DNA of 64,000 nt from Siphonodentalium dalli (Eukaryota > Mollusca > Scaphopoda > Gadilida > Siphonodentaliidae). The stretch is from contig CP136068.1 in NCBI GenBank assembly GCA_032622095.1, positions 11,017,729-11,081,728 of the forward strand. The letters are read 5' to 3'. The translations under genes and the position numbers were made by a program. The notes beneath the pieces were generated by a model. It did no database searches and was not told the DNA's origin. It saw only the letters and a list, made by a program, of their open reading frames with translations. Shown one piece after another: positions 56,168 to 64,000 of the stretch. The stretch's first letter is position 1; each line of letters opens with the position of its first letter.

Positions 56168-56488
56168 TGTTGTCCCCAGAGGGTTAATTTAGTGCTTCTA
56201 TCCATGCTAGCAGGCTAGCATTACCAAATCATCCTCTGTGGGCCTAATTTTGCTTATTTAAGTTCCCCAGTTGAAGTTGATTATGAATTTATCTTCAGCA
56301 AATTATAGGATATAGAAACTCAACAGACGGGGAAAAACAATTAACTACAATTTTAATTTGAGACTATAGATACTTCCCAGAAAATGAGGCCAATGCATAA
56401 TGAGGTCCCCAGAGGGTGAATTTGGTGATGCCAGCCTACCACACAGGATAGCATCACTAAATTCACCTTCTGGGGACCTCATTCTGCA
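56168..56488. mobile_element. Two copies of the 'gaggtccccagagggtgaat' hairpin element
   Basis: 56396-56488 is a clean hairpin ('taatgaggtccccagagggt', 'gaatttggtgatgc' / 'gcatcactaaattcacc', 'tctggggacctcatt'). 56168-56245 is a diverged one with 'tgtccccagagggttaattt' and 'gctagcaggctagc' in its centre. Confidence 0.75.
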
Positions 56489-56561
56489 CATACACATACT
56501 AAATTCAGACTTGATGTACATGTAGATTAGGCATACATTCAAAAATTCATACTTTAGTATG

Positions 56562-57725
56562 AACAAACTTGGAGTGCAACGTCCAGTGTTACATGGCCTG
56601 TATATGATAGTACACCGAATAATAGCAAGTTTTTCCATGAAACTACCAGTTATCATTGAATGATGAATGTTGCCAAAATTAATTGCCAGTTTTCATCAAT
56701 GCAATGAAAGTCGCTAGTTTCATGGAAACTTCCCATATTCAGTATATATCAGATAAGGTCAAACTAGACCCAGGTTTGACATACCGCGTATTGTACGAAC
56801 AAACTTGGAGTGCAACGTCCAGTGTTACATGGCCTGTATATGATAGTACACCGAATAATAGCAAGTTTTTCCATGAAACTACCAGTTATCATTGAATGAT
56901 GAATGTTGCCAAAATTAATTGCCAGTTTTCATCAATGCAATGAAAGTCGCTAGTTTCATGGAAACTTCCCATATTCAGTATATATCAGATAAGGTCAAAC
57001 TAGACCCAGGTTTGACATACCGCATATTGTACGAACAAACTTGGAGTGCAACGTCCAGTGTTACATGGCCTGTATATGATAGTACACCGAATAATAGCAA
57101 GTTTTTCCATGAAACTACCAGTTATCATTGAATGATGAATGTTGCCAAAATTAATTGCCAGTTTTCATCAATGCAATGAAAGTCGCTAGTTTCATGGAAA
57201 CTTCCCATATTCAGTATATATCAGATAAGGTCAAACTAGACCCTGGTTTGACATACCGCGTATTGTACGAACAAACTTGGAGTGCAACGTCCAGTGTTAC
57301 ATGGCCTGTATATGATGGTACACCGAATAATAGCAAGTTTTTCCATGAAACTACCAGTTATCATTGAATGATGAATGTCGCCAAAATTAATTGCCAGTTT
57401 TCATCAATGCAATGAAAGTCGCTAGTTTCATGGAAACTTCCCATATTCAGTATATATCAGATAAGGTCAAACTAGACCCAGGTTTGATATACCGCGTATT
57501 GTACGAACAAACTTGGAGTGCAACGTCCAGTGTTACATGGCCTGTATATGATGGTACACCGAATAATAGCAAGTTTTTCCATGAAACTACCAGTTATCAT
57601 TGAATGATGAATGTCGCCAAAATTAATTGCCAGTTTTCATCAATGCAATGAAAGTCGCTAGTTTCATGGAAACTTCCCATATTCAGTATATATCAGATAA
57701 GGTCAAACTAGACCCAGGTTTGACA
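56562..57725 (+). repeat. 236-bp tandem array, ~4.9 copies
   Basis: The unit starts 'gaacaaacttggagtgcaac' and repeats at 56798, 57034, 57270 and 57506 with only a handful of substitutions, so it is recent. Each unit has the same 70-codon frame from ATG to stop (starts at 56683, 56919, 57155, 57391). Because 236 is not a multiple of 3, the frames cannot fuse. Whether the peptide is made is unknown; the few changes alter amino acids (Val/Ile, Ser/Gly, Thr/Ile), which gives no sign of selection for the protein. Confidence 0.95.
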
Positions 57726-58700
57726 AAGTGCAATTTCCAGTTCAGTATTGATACATCCTAGTATCTGAGGACATAACACCAGGCAACTGGTGATAGTCTA
57801 TTGGTTTGGCGCCCCATACATAGCACATACCAATACTGGACATACTCAACTAAACCCAAAGTAACTGGTGGGTTATCAAATTAATAATCGCGAGTTCATT
57901 ACAGTGCTTAGTTCAGTCTGTTAATTTACTGGTGTATATATACGTGTACTTGCTAATTGGGACTCAACCAGGCAACTACCGACAAGTGTTGATAGTCTGT
58001 TGATATGGCGCCCAGAGCAAACACACATTCAATAAATGACAGACAGAACTAGGCCTGCAATACTTTGATAAGTCAATACATATGATGGTATGAATAGTCA
58101 AAAAGGGCTTGCCAGGCAGTAACACTGTTTGATAAAATAAGGACAAGAAGAACAGAATACTGCAATAGAGTTCACTTGGTCCAGAAGTCTTGCCACCAAT
58201 GTATTCTTAAACCACATGCGGATTTCGTATTCAATAGAATATTGAATGACTTCGTGGTTTGCCTTAAAATAATCATGTGCTGGTGAAACAGTACTATACT
58301 ATAGTAGTTGGAACTGCATGCTGTTTAAATTTCCAAAGTGAAGGCTTTGAGAATACATTGATGACAAATCTTCAGGGCCACTGTAAACTATAAATGCAGG
58401 ATAGCTTCACATCAATCCTTACATCACAAGTTTCCTCCCAGACTCAGTTTAGCTCGGATAAGCCCATGCTGACTGAAGATCTTACCAAGAGAGTTAACTT
58501 GAATGAAAGGAACCTTATTGTCCTATTTAACGAGTGTAGGGTTACTGCCCTTTGGTCGTAAAACACCAAAGTTGTCACTGGGGTCATCGATTACACGTTC
58601 CCTGTCCATTTACATACAACGAAAGGACGATATGATATGCTCCAAACTCAGCCCAATTACTGTTTCGCCAGGCCACAGGTGCCCGTAACGCGACCCACTG
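57726..58700. other. Unassigned
   Basis: A short duplication is visible: 'caggcaactggtgatagtct' + 'attggtttggcgcccc' (57780) and 'caggcaactaccgacaagtg' + 'ttgatagtctgttgatatgg' (57970). Confidence 0.4.
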
Positions 58701-58709
58701 CCTGCCTTT

Positions 58710-58842
58710 GCACTGCCGAAATATACGCCGCTTCTATATACGCGCCTGCTTCACTACACTGGCAAATGAATGGTACTATAATAGTAAAGTACCATTAACG
58801 TGAAACAGGCGCGTATGCAGAAGCGACGTATATGGGCAGTGC
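58710..58842. mobile_element. Compact MITE with 43-bp inverted ends (133 bp)
   Basis: 'gcactgccgaaatatacgcc' + 'gcttctatatacgcgcctgc' is mirrored by 'gcgcgtatgcagaagcgacg' + 'tatatgggcagtgc'. The centre 'aatggtactataatagtaaa' + 'gtaccatt' continues the fold. Confidence 0.85.
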
Positions 58843-58880
58843 GATTGGGGAGGGGGGGGGCGTTACATGCCCCTGCGGCC

Positions 58881-59070
58881 AGGCCTAAAATGTGATGTTT
58901 CCGGTAACTCGCTAATACTACAAGTCCAGATCTCGACGCATACTAATTCTATTCCACATATGGATCTTTCAATAACAAACATACAAAATATATATAATAT
59001 TAATTTAACCCAGGCCGCTCGCTCCCAATTGTTTTCCACCCGTTTCCGGAAACATCACATTTTTTAGGCC
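58881..59070. mobile_element. Element with 'aggcctaaaatgtgatgttt' inverted ends (190 bp)
   Basis: The left end 'aggcctaaaatgtgatgttt' + 'ccgg' is repeated inverted as 'ccggaaacatcacatttttt' + 'aggcct'. It ends 20 bp past the piggyBac stop codon, so it either is part of that element's 3' end or inserted beside it. A TTAACCC word lies inside at about 59003. Confidence 0.72.
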
Positions 59071-59089
59071 TTACGTATTTTCTATGCAT

Positions 59090-60192
59090 TCATATTCTGT
59101 GGAATTCCGCGAAACAGGCTTTCCCTTGGCAAAGATTGACGTTGCACAGAGAACACCCATAACTGGATTCCACTTGTCTACCGGAAATTGTCTTTCGCCC
59201 ATTGCGAGAACACATAACGCACACTCGTTTTCTGCCCTCAAACTTAACGTTTTGATGCCCAGATAAATTGGCACTTGGTACGCTGACCAAAAGAGACTTC
59301 CTATTATGCTTTGTGTGCTTATACTTTCTGCTGGTAAATCCTTCAACAAGACCTGCACAAACATCCAGCCGAAAATTGAATGATGTGTACTTCTTTTTTG
59401 GCTTATTCTGAACACACTCGTTATAAATTACATACGAGTTTATCAAACATAACTCCAATAGGAAGAACGCCAGATATTTCCAATATTTTCGACCTTTTCG
59501 TCCCACTTTATAGTATGATCTAAACTGATCCGACAGGTCTACGCCGCCCATATATTTGTTGTATGTGGTTATGTTATCTGGACAGGGAACCTGAATCTTA
59601 CAACCGCCAGATCTCCTGTCAACTAACGATGTGTCGGGGTTGCTTTTATTTGAAAGCATTAACACCGGTTTTCTGTCCTTCCACAGAGTTACCAATTGGT
59701 CCTCTTTTTGGAAGAACTTCACATCCCCCCTTGCCATCTTTTTTGCTTCCTGTTTTACGAGTTTTACCTGTTTTGGCAAGCCCTTTCTGTTTGACCCAAC
59801 CGTACCACACCCATACAATTTCATTTCTGTCAGTTTTGCCATAAGTTCGACCGAATTGAAGTAATTGTCAAAATAAATATGGTAATATTTACCCTTCAAT
59901 TTCTCAGCAAAATCTACAACAACTTTCTGACCAAGATGAACTTCAGGGCCAGTATCTTTTCTGCCTTCATAAATTTTGGTTTGATAGCAGAACCCCTTAT
60001 GATCTGCTATCATCCATGCTTTCAAACCCCACTTGATTGGTTTTTTGGGCATATACTGTTTCAGTGTGGTACGGCCTTTGTAACCAATCATTGCCTCGTC
60101 TATGCTTACATGTCTGCGAGGCATGTAAACATTCGGATTAGTGGCATTTGTATTGACCATGTCAATGAGGCTTTTAATTTTTTGACAATTTG
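59090..60192 (-). CDS. piggyBac transposase, catalytic and C-terminal part
   Basis: This frame holds the DDE_Tnp_1_7 (piggyBac) catalytic core. From its first Met (60223) the three Asp are at 42 (VSIDEAMIGYKGR), 119 (IYFDNYF) and 229 (MGGVDLSDQ), all conserved. The C-terminus has a Cys-rich domain: CVMC, YGCSLCNVNLC, KACFAEFHRI, which in piggyBac binds the element ends. piggyBac enzymes cut and paste at TTAA. The Met at 60223 lies upstream of the frame break, and the true reading comes from the N-terminal frame through the break at 60178-60183, so this is not an independent gene. PGBD4-like transposases are the closest I recall. Confidence 0.9.
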
Positions 60193-61019
60193 TCGCGATC
60201 ATCAATTTGAGTATTGTCCTCAAGGTGGAAATATTGTTCCAGTTTTCGGAATCTATTGATGGTCATAATCTTGGATATACCACGGACATTCAGTCTATCG
60301 TCGGATGACCAATAATCATCCAAACGAGGCAGGTTATGAATTCCCATCAATATCTGCATCCCGATGAACGCCTTCATTTCACTGGCCGTGGTCTCATGTG
60401 TCCAGTATATATCACGTTCTTTTGTTTTTTGCTGTGACTGTTCAGCATATAGGTTTGTTTGCTCAGCAATGTGCACAAAATAATCTGTGTTGAACATCAG
60501 ATGAAAGAAGTCAACAGGCGCCATGGCCGCAATGGCTTCCCTTGATAATTGGGGCCCCTCTTTCTCTTTGAATGGTCTTATGCTTTGGTGGTTTATATTC
60601 CTTTTGCGCCATTTTCCAGCAACATCACTGAGCAACCTATCCATCTCAGCATCGTCGTCATCGACCTCAACCCCATCCCCACTTGACCCACTTGTATCTT
60701 CGGAAGTGGCATCATCCTCATCTTGGTCAGACTCAGAGTTGAGATCACTAGACCCCCACAAACTTGATGTGTTTGATTCGCCAGATACCGACGAAACCGA
60801 AGAAACACTCGACACCGAGGACACGGTGGACACATTCGAAACCGAAGAACATTCAAAATCTTCATCATTATATGTTCCGTACATACAATCAGGCACAAGC
60901 CCGTCAACAAAACGGTCAAACTCATCAATAGATGAGGACAAATATTTATCGTTTGAAGAATGAAACAACCTCCTTTTTTTCGGAGGAGAAATAATGTTGT
61001 TTTCCTCCGAAGTCGCCAT
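60174..61019 (-). CDS. piggyBac transposase, N-terminal part (upstream of frameshift)
   Basis: Encodes a nuclear-type basic stretch (PPKKRRLF), an acidic Ser-rich region with a run of VSSVSSVSSVSS, then the piggyBac domain start PVDFFHLMF, AFIGMQILMG, DYWSSDD, INRFRKLEQYFHL and DRDKLSK. I take the Met at 61019 (MATSEEN) as start; a Met 7 codons earlier is possible. The frame ends after an A6 run where five A's would continue into IKSLIDMVN of the next frame. Except for that single base the 640-residue protein would be whole. Confidence 0.88.
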   Translation of the reverse strand: MATSEENNIISPPKKRRLFHSSNDKYLSSSIDEFDRFVDGLVPDCMYGTYNDEDFECSSVSNVSTVSSVSSVSSVSSVSGESNTSSLWGSSDLNSESDQDEDDATSEDTSGSSGDGVEVDDDDAEMDRLLSDVAGKWRKRNINHQSIRPFKEKEGPQLSREAIAAMAPVDFFHLMFNTDYFVHIAEQTNLYAEQSQQKTKERDIYWTHETTASEMKAFIGMQILMGIHNLPRLDDYWSSDDRLNVRGISKIMTINRFRKLEQYFHLEDNTQIDDRDKLSKN

Positions 61020-61040
61020 CTTCAAACTAACTTTAACCAC

Positions 61041-61820
61041 TAAAAACCCCCGTTACATATACATGTACATATTTGGTCAATACTTAATTTAATTTTAAAA
61101 AAGTCATTCATAAATTCGCAAAACGGCCATCGATCTATTTCCGATCGAGCCACTGCGATCTCATTGGCATCTCATTGGGCCTTTTGTCGGCGACGCACAC
61201 CGATATATTGGGCGCACTTACGTCATTTAGGGAGAGATTCTGAGAATTACGTTTGCGAATGGAGATAGCATTATTTAACTTCGGCGTAGTTCATAAAGAT
61301 GATATTAAATAGCTTCTATTAAAACTAGGTTCACATAAATGCAAAAGACTAGGTTATATATAATTAAATGACTCATATTATATATTTAAACAAACTGTAT
61401 TCGCATTTTTGTGACTTCTAAATGTTATATACACGGAGGCATCCTAGCGTGCCTGGTAACCGATGGTTCGGATTTGCGACGATTTCGCATTGGCGAGTAC
61501 ACTCGTTGAAAACGCGAACAAAACAAACAAAATATTAGAAAAAAAACCATACGGACATTAATATTAGGTATAAAACACATAATTTTCTATAACATTACAA
61601 TATTGTTAAAATATATGAGGCATTTGTACCAGAAATGGCGATAGCTTTTCATATTTTGCACCGTCCAAGTTTTTAAATTTTTTTCCCCCGAGTCAGGCCA
61701 CTTAGATCACATTTCAGCTGTCAAATGAGGTTGCTTATGTGACTAGCCACATAAGCAATCATTTGAGTCCAAATGGTATTTGAGTGGCTTCGAAGACACA
61801 TAAGTGGCATTTTGTGGGAA
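61041..61820. other. 5' flank of the piggyBac gene; small hairpin
   Basis: Holds the presumed promoter and left terminus of the piggyBac element, which I could not define. At 61723-61766 'aaatgaggttgcttatgtg' and 'cacataagcaatcattt' form a hairpin. Confidence 0.45.
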
Positions 61821-61824
61821 CGGA

Positions 61825-63290
61825 CCCCATTTCTATAGTCCCACGAAAATTAAATTTTTCGGGGGACAATAATAAACAAGTCCAATAACTCTGCTGAAAA
61901 TATCCAGCTGGACCTTGTTTGCGAACTCGTTCTAGATACTGATCATGTGAACTCATACATGTATACTGACAATCTTTGAAATCCGTTGACATTTGTGGAA
62001 ATGAGCCCTTTGATGCACTAAAAATAATTTTAAAAAGTCCAATAACTCTGCTGAAAATATCCGGCAGGCTGGACCTGGTTTCAACCGTTGGCGAACTCGT
62101 TCTAGATACTGGTCATGTGAACTCATGTCACAAAAATCATTGAAATCATTGAAATCCATTTGTGCAAATGAGTATGGATGCCACGATTAATCATATAATC
62201 GATGAAACGTTGATAAAGCCGATAATCGATTACCATTTCCGTCATCGATTAATCTCCGTTATTTATTTTGGACGTCGGAAAATGATGAGTATTTAATCTA
62301 CAACCAAAGGTTTAACAACATTTGAACATGCATCAGAGAGATTCTGACAACATGAGTATACTTAGATGTTACTAGTACAGGCTATCACTTATCGTATGGT
62401 GACTGCTGAATGAAATTCACTTACTATCACAATTACTTAACTTGTTCTGAGTCCTGAAATTTCTGGGTGGGGGGGGCACCTTTGTGATTGTTATCCACAC
62501 TCTGGAAGATTGCTGAAAGTTATAGTTTCTGTAACATTAGATTCCTTTTTTAGGAACTGCCGGCAGTCGTCATGCATTCCTATTTTGATATTGTTTGTAT
62601 GTTTGGCTATTCATAACACTGAAATTAATGGCTATGTTCGTTCTAATAAACTCACAATTATTATAACCTTGACATCGCTGAGAAATGTGCTGGTATTTAA
62701 TACATTGTACCCGTTACCATTACCAGTGGTTTATGGTGCACATTATTAACGTAAAAATTACATCAGCCGAGTTTTTAAACCAACACACAGCCAATAGGCC
62801 ATATTTACGGAATACTTCCACTGTTATTGATATTAGGTACGATTAATAGATTATTATCGATTATTGACGACCGACTATCAAAATCAATAATCGTGGCACC
62901 TCTAGAAATGAGCCCTGATGTCATCTATTTGCTATATGGTAAATTCGAAAAAAAACAAACATAGTCCAGTAACTCCGGTAAAAATATCCGGCTGGACCTG
63001 GCTTGAAAATCATTCTAGGTAATGGTTAGGTGAACTCATACCAAATATCTTTGAAATTCATTGAGATTAGTGGAAATGATCCCTGTGAGGTCTATTTGCT
63101 ACTGTATTGGGTAAATTCGACAAACATAATAAACAAAGTACAGGTGAACTCATATACCACAAATCTTTGAAATCTCTTGACATTTGTTCAAGTTATGACT
63201 CTTACAGATTTGGTTAGGACGGACGGACAGACGGAGCCCATTCCTATATCCCCCGGAAATTTTCAAATTGGCGCCATTGGCGGGAGATAA
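61825..63290 (+). repeat. Dispersed repeat: four 'aactctgctgaaaatatcc' units and 'gacggacggacagacgg' tail
   Basis: Units at ~61880, ~62038, ~62970 and a remnant at ~63130 share 'tccaataactctgctgaaaa', 'tatccggctggacctgg', 'cgttctagatactggtcatg', 'tgaactcat', 'tctttgaaat', 'gacatttgtggaaatgag'. The right end is 'acggacggacagacggagcc' + 'cattcctatatcccccggaa'. The stretch 62173-62904 is a foreign insert. Confidence 0.8.
62173..62904. mobile_element. hAT-like element inserted in the preceding repeat (732 bp)
   Basis: The left end TATGGATGCCACGATTAATC and the right end, opposite strand, TAGAGGTGCCACGATTATTG are inverted copies. The flanks repeat 'aaatgag' (caaatgag 62165-62172; gaaatgag 62905-62912), and an uninterrupted unit has 'ggaaatgagccc' at this place. 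An 8-bp duplication is what hAT elements make. Inside there is a G-run (62467) and a 79-codon frame without known domain, so it is non-autonomous. Confidence 0.75.
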
Positions 63291-64000
63291 AAATTGTTGC
63301 GAAATGTAAATCGCCTGTATGGTAAACTTCAGTTTTCTATGGAAACCCTTGGGTTTCCGTGCTATTGAGAAAAACGGTGTTAGGAATGTCGACAACACCA
63401 AAACAATATGCAAAGCAGACAAAAGTTGTAAACTGGTCCAATTTTCAGTCTGGAAAGTATCGTGATACGTATTGTATACATGTAGTTGCAAAAATCATAA
63501 TGAATATCGAAACGTGGGCATATCGTTGCAGCCCTACATGTATAGTGTAAATTAAAACTCACCTTTATCAACAAGTGTTGGTCTCAATGATATGATAAGC
63601 ACAGCATCTTAGTAAATAACACTGAAAGAAAGGAAAAGCATTTATCAATAAAAGAAAGTGATTTTTTGGGTATTCCGAAGGTTTGCTATTCTGAATGTTT
63701 TCTATTTTCTTATAATATATGGGTGTATTTGTTCAGAAATGCACATAAAAATTTACATCCACCACCCCCCTTGCGATGCAATTAGCGCTATAATGACAAC
63801 CAATTTAATATAAAATAAAAGGCCATCCAGCCACAGTGTGCCCAGAAAAAGTAGCTTCATTTGGGGCCAATTTGGGGGCGTCAGCTTTTCTAAAAAAAAC
63901 TAACAAGGACCCTAAAATCCGATACTAAATTTCAGAACAATCCAACCAGTGCCCCCTGAAATGGTGGATAAACTATCATACAAAAATTGACAGGATTCTA
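63291..64000. other. Unassigned right flank
   Basis: No gene recognised; the overlapping 60-110 codon frames at 63150-63574 lie partly in repeat. A fragment of the 'attccgaaggtttgctattc' cluster of 38.8 kb is at 63672-63710. Confidence 0.35.

Noticed and set aside
56683-57603. Four 70-codon frames as separate genes
   Set aside because: They are the same tandem unit; no evidence of expression or selection.
59563-60963. Plus-strand frames of 77-146 codons over the piggyBac gene
   Set aside because: Antisense shadows; the Ser/Thr/Glu-rich one mirrors the VSS repeat of the transposase.

Overview
The window looks like repeat-rich nuclear DNA of a multicellular animal. It is AT-rich, has almost no long open frames, shows intron-bearing exons with GT/AG borders, and carries piggyBac, Mutator-like (MULE), Crypton, LINE, SINE and MITE sequences. 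The many TACATGTA/ACCGGT-rich stretches and the families of dispersed repeats remind me of marine invertebrates such as molluscs, but the sequence alone does not fix the species. There are no bacterial operons, no CRISPR array and no rRNA genes.

Layout. 0.35-0.85 kb holds a decayed Crypton-type tyrosine recombinase. 6.6-7.8 kb holds two phase-matched exons (minus strand) of a host gene for a single-pass membrane protein; the rest of 1-11 kb is mostly intron-like or unassigned. 11.1-13.0 kb is a ~45-bp minisatellite. 13.7-14.3 kb is the 3' end of a LINE reverse transcriptase. 15-34 kb is a mosaic of MITEs, hairpins, foldback elements, a SINE and a large array of ~160-bp units (19.1-22.2 kb). 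A second copy of that array (34.3-37.4 kb) is interrupted by a G-rich foldback array. 38.5-53 kb is the most interesting part: a minus-strand gene with a PHD-finger exon, a 2-kb intron, an OTU protease domain and a MULE transposase, plus a plus-strand gene for an SGNH-hydrolase-like protein with a decayed copy of itself lying tail-to-tail next to it. Inverted repeats 12.7 kb apart flank the transposase. 56.5-57.7 kb is a 236-bp tandem array. 59.1-61.0 kb is a nearly intact piggyBac transposase broken by one base in an A-run. 61.8-63.3 kb is another dispersed repeat family split by an inserted hAT-like element with a probable target-site duplication.

How things fit together. The PHD, OTU and MULE parts probably form one transposon-encoded gene; three changes of reading frame mean this copy is unlikely to make a full protein. 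The SGNH-like protein, intact over 247 codons, may be a second cargo gene of the same large element, but this is inference from position and inverted repeats. The remaining non-coding DNA is dominated by structures made by inversion (hairpins, terminal inverted repeats) and by tandem amplification, some of it apparently grown from transposon ends.
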